From NCBI GenBank assembly GCA_944320015.1, contig CALUFO010000020.1:1-47960 (forward strand): a stretch of DNA of 47,960 nucleotides, in the 5' to 3' direction. The notes beneath the pieces are model-generated. The model was given only the letters and a program-made list of their open reading frames with translations. It was not told the origin of the DNA and did no database searches. A program made the position numbers and the translations under genes. This DNA is from an uncultured Barnesiella sp. GTDB lineage: Bacteria > Bacteroidota > Bacteroidia > Bacteroidales > Barnesiellaceae. Shown piece after piece: positions 25,606 to 34,177 of the stretch (the first letter of the stretch is position 1; each line of letters opens with the position of its first letter).

Positions 25606-26715
25606 ATGGTGCTGTTTTATCTACTGGAAAAAGAATTCAAGCAGTTTTTTAGGGATCCCGGATTGCCCAAAATGGCTATCGCTTTCCCAATATTGATGAT
25701 GCTGGTATTCCCGTACGCCGTAAGTATGGAAATCAGGAACATCAATCTGGTCGTCGTAGACAGCAATCGATCGGTAGCCTCGGCCGATCTGATTCAGGCC
25801 TGCACCTCTTCGGGGTACTTCAATTTGATAGACATCTGCGACGACCCCGCATGGGCCATGCGACAAATGGACAAAAACCGAGCCGACGCCATTCTGACCA
25901 TCGAATCGGATTTCGACCGCTGCTTGGAACGAGGCGAAGAACTGCCCGTAGGCATTAAAGTAAACACGATCAACGGCACGAAAGGCAGTATCGGAGCCGG
26001 CTATCTCACGGCGTGTGTCCGGCGATATTCCGCCGAGAAATCGCCTCGAAAACAACCGAGCTATACCGCAGGGCCACAACTCGACATATCGTCGAAATAC
26101 TATTTCAACCCATATCTCGATTACAAACAATTTATGGTGCCGGCGCTCATCGCCATCGCCATTACCATGCTCACCGGTTTTTTCCCAGCGCTCAATATTG
26201 TCAGCGAAAAAGAACGAGGAACAATCGAACAAATAAACGTGACCCCGGTCAACCGGGGCGTCTTTATCCTTTGTAAACTCATTCCCTATTGGGTAGTCGC
26301 ATTTTTTGTCCTCACCGCCTGCTTGCTCATCGCACGGCTCGTATTCGATTATTCTTGCGCAGGTTCATTAGGGCTGATGTATTTCTTCACCGCTTGCAAT
26401 ATTTTGGTAACATCGGGCATGGGACTGCTCATTTCCAATTATAGCGACAATGCCCAACAATCCATGTTCATCACATGGTTTTTCATGATGGTCTTTATGC
26501 TCGTCAGCGGCATTTTCACCCCCATAGCCTCCATGCCCGGCTGGGCGCAGGCCATCACCTATTTGAATCCCATGCGTTACTATGCCGACGCGATGCGAGG
26601 GGTTTATGTAAAAGGGTGCACACTGACCGACCTTTGGGTCGATGCGGCAGGGTTGTTGACAATAGGCTCGACAATGGTTACATGGGCGATATTGAGCTAT
26701 AAAAAAACGACTTAG
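25606..26715 (+). CDS. ABC-2 type permease (second permease of the exporter)
   Basis: An intact 369-residue permease: LEKEFKQFFRDPGLPKMAIA, first helix, a periplasmic loop, then FMVPALIAIAITMLTGFFPA, IVSEKERGTIEQINVTPVNR and a C-terminal block with SGIFTPIASMPGWAQAITYL and NPMRYYADAMRGVYVKG. It pairs with the truncated permease 20 bases upstream in a YbhS/YbhR-type heterodimer. A strong Shine-Dalgarno (AAGGAGGAG, about 25590-25598) precedes the ATG, which is unusual for this order. With no ATPase here it probably does nothing alone unless an ATPase from elsewhere is recruited. Confidence 0.88.
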   Translation: MVLFYLLEKEFKQFFRDPGLPKMAIAFPILMMLVFPYAVSMEIRNINLVVVDSNRSVASADLIQACTSSGYFNLIDICDDPAWAMRQMDKNRADAILTIESDFDRCLERGEELPVGIKVNTINGTKGSIGAGYLTACVRRYSAEKSPRKQPSYTAGPQLDISSKYYFNPYLDYKQFMVPALIAIAITMLTGFFPALNIVSEKERGTIEQINVTPVNRGVFILCKLIPYWVVAFFVLTACLLIARLVFDYSCAGSLGLMYFFTACNILVTSGMGLLISNYSDNAQQSMFITWFFMMVFMLVSGIFTPIASMPGWAQAITYLNPMRYYADAMRGVYVKGCTLTDLWVDAAGLLTIGSTMVTWAILSYKKTT

Positions 26716-26820
26716 CACAACAAACCACCATGCAGGCAGGGAAATCGGAACTATCTCCCCTCCGGCTTTCTATTATGCCGTTCTTCCCTCTCCCACCTCC
26801 AAAAACGAAACATTCTATAA

Positions 26821-26860
26821 AAAGCGAGAGCGCCCGGCCTCGGCCGATCGCTCTCAAAAA
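26821..26860 (-). terminator. Terminator of the FKBP operon
   Basis: GAGAGCG (26826-26832) pairs with CGCTCTC (26849-26855), with a C/G-rich inner stem. On the minus strand it is followed by GCTTTTTATAG. It lies just past the stop of the 290-residue FKBP gene. Confidence 0.75.
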
Positions 26861-26879
26861 AGGTATATTTACTTGTTCC

Positions 26880-27752
26880 TTATTTAACAATATCCAGAAC
26901 CTCTACCTCAAACACGAGAACCGAGTTGGTGGGAATCTTGTCGCCACCGCCACGGACTCCGTAGCCCAGTTCGGCAGGAATATAAAGGATATATTTACCG
27001 CCTTTCTGCATCAACTGCAAGCCTTCGCCGAAACCTTTAACAACACCGGCAGGCGAGAAAGTGGCGCTGGCATTGGCATCGAATTGGGTCCCATCGATCA
27101 AAGTACCTTTATACGATACTTTCGCACGTTGGTTCGATTGAACTTTTTCGCCGGTTCCCGCTTTAACAACCTTGTAGAGCAATCCCGACTCGGTCTTTAC
27201 AACTCCTTCCTCTTTGGCTTTTTCGGCAAGGAAAGCCTCACCTTTTGCCAAATTCTCTTTGGCTTCGGGAGTTTCGGCCAAACGAGCGAGTTCCTCTTTC
27301 TCCTTAGCCTCTGCGGCTGCTCTGAAAATAGCGTCGAGAACCGAGTTGGCACGCATAGCCGAGATCAGCAACGTCGTATCGCCTTCCATAGCCCGTTTAT
27401 ACGCTTGAACGAAAGTAGGAATATCGACTTCTACGCCAGTCCCTTGTTTGATACTCTTCAACATCTCTTTGATATAAAGGCCTTGGCTCATTCCCATTTC
27501 ATAAGAACGTTGGGTCGAATCGGTCTTTAAGGCGGCGGCCAAACCCTTCATGAAGTCGTTGGGATCGATACCTTTCAACTGATCATACATGCCCGATCTC
27601 ATTGCTTCGCCAATACGGGCGCCATTCGAAACGCCCAGCGCATAACTTGCACTATCTGCTGCGTTCTCCAACTTAGTAGCGGTTTTGTCTCCGCAAGACG
27701 ACATTGCCGTTAAACCGGCGAGTGCCACACAAAATAAAATACTCTTTTTCAT
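26880..27752 (-). CDS. FKBP-type peptidyl-prolyl isomerase lipoprotein
   Basis: A 290-residue envelope folding factor. Signal peptide with lipobox AMSSC (Cys at about residue 20). The helical FKBP N-terminal dimerisation domain (SASYALGVSNGARIGEAM) forms the middle. The FKBP catalytic domain is at the end: TESGLLYKVVKAGTGEKVQ, VSYKGTLIDGTQFDA, GFGEGLQLMQKGGKYILYIP and LVFEVEVLDIV. It resembles FkpA/Mip. It follows the 194-residue FKBP gene by 18 bases in one operon; this copy is exported while the other has no signal peptide. Confidence 0.94.
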   Translation of the reverse strand: MKKSILFCVALAGLTAMSSCGDKTATKLENAADSASYALGVSNGARIGEAMRSGMYDQLKGIDPNDFMKGLAAALKTDSTQRSYEMGMSQGLYIKEMLKSIKQGTGVEVDIPTFVQAYKRAMEGDTTLLISAMRANSVLDAIFRAAAEAKEKEELARLAETPEAKENLAKGEAFLAEKAKEEGVVKTESGLLYKVVKAGTGEKVQSNQRAKVSYKGTLIDGTQFDANASATFSPAGVVKGFGEGLQLMQKGGKYILYIPAELGYGVRGGGDKIPTNSVLVFEVEVLDIVK

Positions 27753-27770
27753 TGTTTATTGGGTAAATAA

Positions 27771-28355
27771 TTATAATATTTTTATAAGTTCCACTTCAAA
27801 AACAAGCGTCGCGTTCGCCGGGATGCTTCCTCCGGCACCCTGCTCCCCGTAAGCCAATCCCGAAGGAATATACAGTTTCCAGCGCGAGCCCTCGGGCATC
27901 AGTTGCAAAGCCTCCACCCATCCGGGAATCACTTGGTTTACACCGAACACAGCCGGAGCACCACGTTGTATCGAACTGTCGAATACTTGCCCGTCGATCA
28001 AAGTGCCATGATAGTGGCATTGAACTTTATCGGTGGCTTTCGGCTTGCGTCCTTTCCCTTCGGAGAGAACCTCATATTGCAAGCCGCTGGGCAAAGTAAC
28101 CACCCCGGGACGCTTGGCATTCTCGGCCAAAAACGCCTCCCCGGCACGTTTATTCTCCTCGGCGATCTGCTCTTGCAGATTCGAGAAAAATTCATTGATT
28201 ATTTGTTTCGCCTCGTCAAAACCGATTTCGGGTTTCTCCTGCTTATATACAGCCTCCACACCCCTGGCAAAATCCTCGATATTCAACGACTTGATTCCCG
28301 AGCCTAAAAAATTATGCCCCATGCTGAGACCTAATGCGTAGCTTAATTTATCCAT
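27771..28355 (-). CDS. FKBP-type peptidyl-prolyl isomerase, cytoplasmic (FklB-like)
   Basis: A 194-residue isomerase without a signal peptide: N-terminal helical dimerisation domain (KLSYALGLSMGHNFLGSGI) and C-terminal FKBP fold (LPSGLQYEVLSEGKGRKP, CHYHGTLIDGQVFDSS, VIPGWVEALQLMPEGSRWKL, IPSGLAYGEQGAGGSIPAN). It assists proline-limited folding. It is the first gene of a two-gene FKBP operon and has a TATCTTCG -7-like element at 28387-28394. Confidence 0.94.
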   Translation of the reverse strand: MDKLSYALGLSMGHNFLGSGIKSLNIEDFARGVEAVYKQEKPEIGFDEAKQIINEFFSNLQEQIAEENKRAGEAFLAENAKRPGVVTLPSGLQYEVLSEGKGRKPKATDKVQCHYHGTLIDGQVFDSSIQRGAPAVFGVNQVIPGWVEALQLMPEGSRWKLYIPSGLAYGEQGAGGSIPANATLVFEVELIKIL

Positions 28356-28562
28356 TTTTCTTTTTCTTGGTGTAATATTTGCGTGGCGAAGATAGGATTT
28401 TTATACTTAATTCGATAAATTCTCCTTAAAAAAAAACATAATTTATCCCTTGATATAGATGTTTTTATCGCTTTGCTACATCATATTTTTATAATTTTCT
28501 TGCGTTCATCGGCTATTTATCTTAATTTTAGGTGCATGGTTTATATAGAAGTAACTATCTAA

Positions 28563-29267
28563 ATGACAAACGGTATGAAAAAGAAACTGGTTGTATTGAC
28601 AGGTGCGGGCATGAGCGTGGAGAGCGGATTGTCCACATTCAGAGACAGCGGGGGTCTGTGGGACCGCTACCCCGTGGAAGATGTCGCTACCCCCGAGGGG
28701 TGGGAAAAGAACCCGGCGCTGGTACAAGAGTTTTATAACAAGCGACGAAAAGAACTGTTGACAGTAAAACCTAATGACGGACATCGAGGCCTTGCCGCTC
28801 TCGAAAAGGACTACGACGTGACGATTATCACCCAAAATGTAGACAACCTGCACGAACGAGCCGGAAGCACAAAAATCATACACCTGCACGGCGAGCTGAC
28901 CAAAGTGCGCTCAGTGAAAAACGAAAGTCGCATATATGAGTTATCGCCCGACCACTACGAAATCGCCCCCGACGAAACCGATGCGTATGGCGACCGATTG
29001 AGACCCCATATCGTATGGTTCGGCGAAGCGGTTCCTATGATAGAACCGGCTATCGACATTACCGAACAGGCCGATATATTCGTCGTGATAGGCACCTCGT
29101 TGAATGTCTACCCGGCGGCCGGTTTACTGCGCTATGTGAGGCCGCAAGTCCCCATATACCTCATCGACCCCAAAGAGGTAAAAGTCCCCGTGAACCGACC
29201 GGTTCATGTCATTCAAAAAGGGGCGTCGGAAGGAGTAGCCGAACTCATTCGCCTGTTACACCAATAA
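28563..29267 (+). CDS. cobB: NAD-dependent protein deacylase, sirtuin (class III-like)
   Basis: Removes acyl groups from lysines using NAD+. The 234 residues show GAGMSVESGLSTFRD for NAD binding, TQNVDNLHERAG, the catalytic H109 in HLHGEL, and VIGTSLNVYPAAGL. The YxxR pair Y58/R61 (FYNKRRK) is the signature of desuccinylase-type sirtuins such as SIRT5 and E. coli CobB. The protein contains no cysteine at all, so the usual four-Cys zinc site between HGEL and the late Rossmann part is absent (the segment reads LTKVRSVKNESRIYELSPD). An in-frame ATG at 28575 is an equally likely start. Confidence 0.93.
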   Translation: MTNGMKKKLVVLTGAGMSVESGLSTFRDSGGLWDRYPVEDVATPEGWEKNPALVQEFYNKRRKELLTVKPNDGHRGLAALEKDYDVTIITQNVDNLHERAGSTKIIHLHGELTKVRSVKNESRIYELSPDHYEIAPDETDAYGDRLRPHIVWFGEAVPMIEPAIDITEQADIFVVIGTSLNVYPAAGLLRYVRPQVPIYLIDPKEVKVPVNRPVHVIQKGASEGVAELIRLLHQ

Positions 29268-29277
29268 GCCCTATAAA

Positions 29278-29319
29278 ACACGCAACAGCCCACCGGGAAT
29301 CGGGCGGGCTGTTGCGTGT
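29278..29319. terminator. Hairpin between the sirtuin and Na/Pi cotransporter genes
   Basis: ACACGCAACAGCCC and GGGCTGTTGCGTGT form a perfect 14-base-pair stem. On the minus strand TGTTTTATAG follows, so it mainly serves the cotransporter gene. Confidence 0.85.
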
Positions 29320-29333
29320 GGGTATCTCACTGG

Positions 29334-31157
29334 TCAAGAGCGTCTCTCTTGCCCCTGTTTGATAGCATCGACCACATTGATTACATAATCGCCCAGCCGT
29401 TCGCCCTCCGAGATTATATCCATATAATAGATTCCCGACTGGTACTCGTAATGCTTATTGTTGATATTTTCGATATTGGACATGCGCAGCTGATTGCGAT
29501 AGTTATTGATTTCGCTCTCTTTATTGTATGAAACCATTATATCATTCAAGGCAGGCTCGTTGGTCGAGAGTAGGGCCACCATATTGGAAAGAGCCTCGGA
29601 GTCGAGCTTAAACATCATATCGATATGATGAACAATCTCCTCGTTAAACTCGACATGTGAATCCTGTTTCCGTTGCATCGTACGAGCCAGATTGTAACAG
29701 CAATCGCCTATGCTTTCGATCTCGGTTACAATGGCGAGCATGCTGTTCACCATCATTTTTCCCTCGAAACTCAACCGCCCGGCCACGACACGGTTCAAGA
29801 AATCGGCTATTTCCAACTCCATACGGTCGCAAATCTGCTCATACTTTTCGATTCGATTATACAACTTCAAATAGGCCTCGCTTCCCCCTTTCTCGTGCAA
29901 CAGCTCTTTAACCATGCCAAACATGCGTTGCACCCGCTCGGCATATACCGCAATCTCTTGATGCGCTTGGGGCAAATTCAGTTCCGAAGCCGATAACATT
30001 CCCCTCGAAATGAATTTCAACTGGAACTCCTCATCCGTCTTGTCTTTTACCCGCACAAGACGAGTGACAATCTTCTCATACAGACCTGTGAGCCAAATCA
30101 TAATCGAAGCATTGATCACATTAAAGACTGTATGGAACATCGATAGCCCGAACGATACCGCAAACTGCATGGCGGCAAAATGCGCCCTCTGCTGTTCAAA
30201 TCCGGGTGTATGAAGGGTCTCACCGTTGTTCAACGCATTGATCAACGCCGGGTTGGTCTGTTCGTTAGCTGCTATAAACGACATCAATTCTGTGGGGTTG
30301 CCCAATCCCAAAGAGGTACATATCCACACGATGAAACGGATAAACGGATAGTAAAACATCAGTGTCCACACCGACCCGAAGACATTGAACAACAAGTGCC
30401 CCATCGCCGCACGCTTGGCCGATACATTGGCTCCGATAGATGCGAGCAGCGGAGTGATAGTCGTTCCTATGTTACTGCCCAAAATCAATGCGGCGGCAAT
30501 ATCAAACGTTATCCAACCCTTGCTACACATGATCAACGAAATAGCCAACGTCGCACTCGACGCCTGCACTATCATCGTCACTATGGCTCCTACGGCACAG
30601 AAAATCAATATCGACAAGAAACCGAGCTGGGTATAGGAGGTCAAAAATTCAAACATCTCGGGATTGCTCCTCAAATCGGGAACCGAATGGTTCAAATAGT
30701 CGAGCCCCATAAACAAGAACGAGAATCCAATGAGGAACTCGCCCCACGACTTGCGGGTGTTGCTCCCCGAAAAGAGAAGGGGTACTCCCACCCCTATCAG
30801 CGGCAACGCAAAAAGCGTTATATCTACCTTAAACCCAAAAAGCGCGATAATCCATGCTGTCACCGTGGTCCCTACATTGGCGCCCATAATCACCGCCATC
30901 GATTGCCCCAACGACATCAATCCGGCATTTACGAAACTCACGACCATAACCGTCGACGCCGACGAACTCTGTATCAATGCCGTAATCAAAATTCCGGTAA
31001 ACAGCCCCGAAAACCGATTCTTTGTCATTACAGCAAGAATATTGCGCAACCTGTCGCCGGCCACCTTCTGCAATCCCTCGCTCATGACTTTCATTCCATA
31101 CAGAAACAAGCCAACCGACCCGATTAAGGTCAAGAAGTCCAGAAATGTGTACTCCAT
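29334..31157 (-). CDS. Na/Pi cotransporter family protein with PhoU-like C-terminus
   Basis: A 607-residue membrane protein of the NptA/PNaS type. Two inverted halves carry the hallmark Gln-Ser-Ser motifs: ITALIQSSSASTVMVVSFV and IVQASSATLAISLIM, the second lacking one Ser of QSSS. Other markers are GANVGTTVTAWIIALFG and GSNIGTTITPLLASIG. The last 200 residues form a helical PhoU-like cytoplasmic domain (EIESIGDCCYNLARTM...). It probably imports phosphate with Na+, or exports a phosphorylated compound, at the inner membrane. It stands alone, divergent from the nucleoside kinase gene. Confidence 0.93.
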   Translation of the reverse strand: MEYTFLDFLTLIGSVGLFLYGMKVMSEGLQKVAGDRLRNILAVMTKNRFSGLFTGILITALIQSSSASTVMVVSFVNAGLMSLGQSMAVIMGANVGTTVTAWIIALFGFKVDITLFALPLIGVGVPLLFSGSNTRKSWGEFLIGFSFLFMGLDYLNHSVPDLRSNPEMFEFLTSYTQLGFLSILIFCAVGAIVTMIVQASSATLAISLIMCSKGWITFDIAAALILGSNIGTTITPLLASIGANVSAKRAAMGHLLFNVFGSVWTLMFYYPFIRFIVWICTSLGLGNPTELMSFIAANEQTNPALINALNNGETLHTPGFEQQRAHFAAMQFAVSFGLSMFHTVFNVINASIMIWLTGLYEKIVTRLVRVKDKTDEEFQLKFISRGMLSASELNLPQAHQEIAVYAERVQRMFGMVKELLHEKGGSEAYLKLYNRIEKYEQICDRMELEIADFLNRVVAGRLSFEGKMMVNSMLAIVTEIESIGDCCYNLARTMQRKQDSHVEFNEEIVHHIDMMFKLDSEALSNMVALLSTNEPALNDIMVSYNKESEINNYRNQLRMSNIENINNKHYEYQSGIYYMDIISEGERLGDYVINVVDAIKQGQERRS

Positions 31158-31342
31158 AAAAGTTCTTAAATAGTTGTTTTATTGCACGCTTTGTGGTATA
31201 TTTATCTCTCAATCTTGCATCAAACGAAGCATTTGTTTGCAAATTTATACAAATAAAAAGTATTTATACAGCGCAAAAATTATTGTTTCAATTTTATTAA
31301 CAAACAAATAAAAGGTATCACCTACTTTCCCCTGCAACTATT

Positions 31343-33022
31343 ATGGAAATGGAAAAAGAATCTTTTGACGTTTATTGTGTAAACAACGGTAAAACAATAC
31401 GCGTAAACGGAGGTGAAAGCCTGCTCGAAATTTATCGGCTGGCAGGACTTGAAATGGCAAACCGTCCGGTCTGCGCCTATGTCAACAATAAAACCGAAGA
31501 GCTAAGATACCGGGTATTCGGCCCCAAAGATATCGAGTTCCTCGACACCTCCAATCCATCGGGCATGCGCACCTATGTGCGCTCCCTTTGCTTTGTCATG
31601 TATAAAGCGATCAACGATATTTTCCCGGGGGCGAGGTTGCGCATCGAGCATTCTTTGTCACACGGGTACTACTGCCTGCTCGACAACGAGAATGCGCTCA
31701 AGCCCGAATCCATCGAAAAAATAAAGCATCGCATGGCTCAAATCATCGCCGATGACATTCCGTTCAAAAAAGTAGAATGCCACACTGGCGAAGCAATCGA
31801 GGTATTCCGCAAGCAGGGAATGTTCGATAAAATAGAACTCCTACAATCGACCCACCAGCTATATACCCAATACCACACACTCGACGGCCTCGCCGATTTC
31901 TATTACAGTTGGCTCACCCCGTCGACCGGGTATCTGCAAGGGTTCGATTTGGTCAAATACAACGGGGGGCTGTTGTTGGTTCCTCCCATGCCCGGCGAAC
32001 CCGAGAAACCGGCATCGATAGAACCGCAAGAGAAAATGCTTCATGCCTTCAAAGAGTATCTCACCTTCAACAAAATTATCGGATTGAGCAACATCGGGGA
32101 CCTCAACCAAGTTGTCGAGGCTCGGCAGGCGACCGACCTCATTAAGGTGGCCGAAGCCCTTCACGAGAAAAAAATCGGCAAAATCGCCGATGACATAGCC
32201 AAGCGTTACCACGAGCAAGGCACTCGCATCGTGCTCATCTCGGGGCCGTCCTCCTCGGGGAAAACGACTTTCTCAAAAAGGCTTTCTATCCAGCTCATGA
32301 CCAATCTGCTCAAACCGGTAGCCATCTCGCTCGACAACTATTTTGTCAACCGCGAGGACACACCGCGCGACGAATCGGGCGACTACGACTATGAATCGCT
32401 CTATGCACTGGATCTCGACCTGTTCAACGAAGACCTCAATCGATTGCTGCAAGGGGAGACCATACAAATACCCACATACAATTTCGAATCGGGAAGGAGA
32501 GAGTACCGCGGTAACACGCTGAAACTGGACGAAGGCGCTATCCTCATCTTGGAAGGGATACACGGACTGAATCCCGACCTAACGCCACAAATCAAACCGC
32601 ACCTCAAATACAGCATTTATGTCTCGGCGTTGACGACCATCTCTATCGACGATCACAACTGGATTCCCACTGCCGACAACCGGCTTCTGCGACGCATTAT
32701 CCGGGACTTCAAGTACCGTGGAGCCTCGGCACAAAGCACGATCGCTCGCTGGGGAAGCGTGAGAAGGGGCGAAGAAAAATGGATTTTCCCTTATCAGGAG
32801 AACGCCGACGCCATGTTCAACTCATCGCTGCTTTTCGAGTTGGCCGTTATGAAAGATTACGCTCAACCCATTCTCAGCGCCGTGCCCCACAATTGTCGGG
32901 AATATGCCGAAGCTCATCGGCTGCTCCGATTCTTGGGCTATTTCCAATCTATCAACCAGCGGGAGATACCCCCTACCTCACTGTTACGGGAATTTCTCGG
33001 CGGGAGCAGTTTCAAATACTAA
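31343..33022 (+). CDS. Nucleoside (uridine-kinase-like) kinase fused to TGS and ThrRS-like domains
   Basis: A 559-residue fusion. Residues 1-65 resemble the TGS fold (VYCVNNGKTIRVNGGESLLE). Residues 75-240 resemble the threonyl/alanyl-tRNA synthetase second additional domain (RLRIEHSLSHGYYCL is the counterpart of the editing HxxxH region). From about 290 a P-loop kinase of the uridine kinase/phosphoribulokinase family begins: Walker A GPSSSGKTT (301-309), ISLDNYFVNREDTPRD and ILEGIHGLN. Such proteins are annotated as nucleoside kinases in Bacteroidetes and Clostridia. The synthetase-like half has no aminoacylation core, so its job is unclear. A 19-base-pair perfect terminator follows. Confidence 0.9.
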   Translation: MEMEKESFDVYCVNNGKTIRVNGGESLLEIYRLAGLEMANRPVCAYVNNKTEELRYRVFGPKDIEFLDTSNPSGMRTYVRSLCFVMYKAINDIFPGARLRIEHSLSHGYYCLLDNENALKPESIEKIKHRMAQIIADDIPFKKVECHTGEAIEVFRKQGMFDKIELLQSTHQLYTQYHTLDGLADFYYSWLTPSTGYLQGFDLVKYNGGLLLVPPMPGEPEKPASIEPQEKMLHAFKEYLTFNKIIGLSNIGDLNQVVEARQATDLIKVAEALHEKKIGKIADDIAKRYHEQGTRIVLISGPSSSGKTTFSKRLSIQLMTNLLKPVAISLDNYFVNREDTPRDESGDYDYESLYALDLDLFNEDLNRLLQGETIQIPTYNFESGRREYRGNTLKLDEGAILILEGIHGLNPDLTPQIKPHLKYSIYVSALTTISIDDHNWIPTADNRLLRRIIRDFKYRGASAQSTIARWGSVRRGEEKWIFPYQENADAMFNSSLLFELAVMKDYAQPILSAVPHNCREYAEAHRLLRFLGYFQSINQREIPPTSLLREFLGGSSFKY

Positions 33023-33029
33023 ACGCTCT

Positions 33030-33070
33030 ATATATGAAAAAGCCCGGTAAAACCGGGCTTTTTCATATAT
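33030..33070. terminator. Bidirectional terminator between the nucleoside kinase and polyprenyl synthase genes
   Basis: A perfect 19-base-pair stem (33030-33048 with 33052-33070), core AGCCCGGT/ACCGGGCT, with a 3-base loop. An A-run and a T-run are built into the two arms, so it should work in both directions. Confidence 0.96.
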
Positions 33071-33083
33071 TTCCTCGCAAGAT

Positions 33084-34067
33084 TTACTTTTCACGCTCTA
33101 TTGTATAATCCAATATCGAAATCAATGCGTCGACCGTATCCGACAGCGGGAAATCGGACAGCAACTCCACGGCCTCGTTGCGTATCCGCTTCATTGTCTC
33201 ATAGGCATACTCGATACCGCCTTGGCTCTTTGCATACTCGATAAGGGTATTGACATGCTCCAGCGACAAATGCTCCTCACTCAGCAACAACTCTTTCATA
33301 GATTGGTTTTCTGCACCCTTCCCACGAGTAATCGCATAGATGAGCGGCAATGTGATTTTACCTTCCCGCAAGTCGTTCCCGGTGGGTTTGCCTATCACCT
33401 TATCTTCGTAGTAATCAAATATATCGTCTTTGATTTGGAAACAAAGCCCCAGCTTCTCTCCAAACAAACCCAACCGCTCTACCTCAGAAACAGGTGCGTC
33501 GACCGACAGAGCGCCCACCTGCATACAGGCGCAAAACAGCGAAGCCGTCTTGCGACGAATCACTTCGAAATAGGCCGACTCGTCGAGCAAGTGATTGCGG
33601 GCGTTGGACAACTGGTCGATCTCCCCGCGGGCTAAATCCCTGCCCAAATTTCCCAGACAGGAAACAATCGACATTCGCTTCGTCCTAAGCGAACAGTCCA
33701 AAGCGCACGACACAAAATAGTCGCCCACCAACACAGCGATGCGATTGTCATACAAATGATTGATTGTGGGCAGCCCTCGACGCTTTTGCGACTCATCGAC
33801 TACATCGTCGTGAATCAAGCTGGCATTGTGCATGATCTCCAACGAGGCCGCCGCGTCGATCGTTTCGCGGGGCACATCACCAAACAATTTTGCACACAGC
33901 AACACCAATATAGGCCGAATCTGTTTCCCTTTGCTTTCGAGATAAGTTTGAATCACCTCGTTCATCAAGGGACTGTTTGTATGTAAAGATTCGGTCAATG
34001 TTTCATTCAACAGTGCAAGCTCGTTGGCGATAGGCTGCCGTATGATAAAAAGTTTGTCCATATTCAT
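33084..34067 (-). CDS. Long-chain trans-polyprenyl diphosphate synthase
   Basis: Condenses isopentenyl diphosphate onto allylic primers; in Bacteroidales the products are side chains of menaquinone. The 327 residues show the first aspartate-rich motif LIHDDVVDESQKRRG (D87, D88, D91), KTASLF and the second FQIKDDIFDYYED (D214, D215, D218). The residue five before the first motif is small (Ser), which allows a long product. It uses the isoprenoid precursor made via the IspG encoded at 20.5 kb. The -7 element TATTTTTG at 34079-34086 gives a short leader. An alternative start is M3. Confidence 0.93.
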   Translation of the reverse strand: MNMDKLFIIRQPIANELALLNETLTESLHTNSPLMNEVIQTYLESKGKQIRPILVLLCAKLFGDVPRETIDAAASLEIMHNASLIHDDVVDESQKRRGLPTINHLYDNRIAVLVGDYFVSCALDCSLRTKRMSIVSCLGNLGRDLARGEIDQLSNARNHLLDESAYFEVIRRKTASLFCACMQVGALSVDAPVSEVERLGLFGEKLGLCFQIKDDIFDYYEDKVIGKPTGNDLREGKITLPLIYAITRGKGAENQSMKELLLSEEHLSLEHVNTLIEYAKSQGGIEYAYETMKRIRNEAVELLSDFPLSDTVDALISILDYTIEREK

Positions 34068-34177
34068 TTATTCTGGTGCAAAAATAGTAATAAAACAAAA
34101 GAATCCGTATTTTTATCGTAATTTTACCGCATTGCAAAGACGCTTTTTTATTTCTTATCTACAAATCGCATTCTCTT

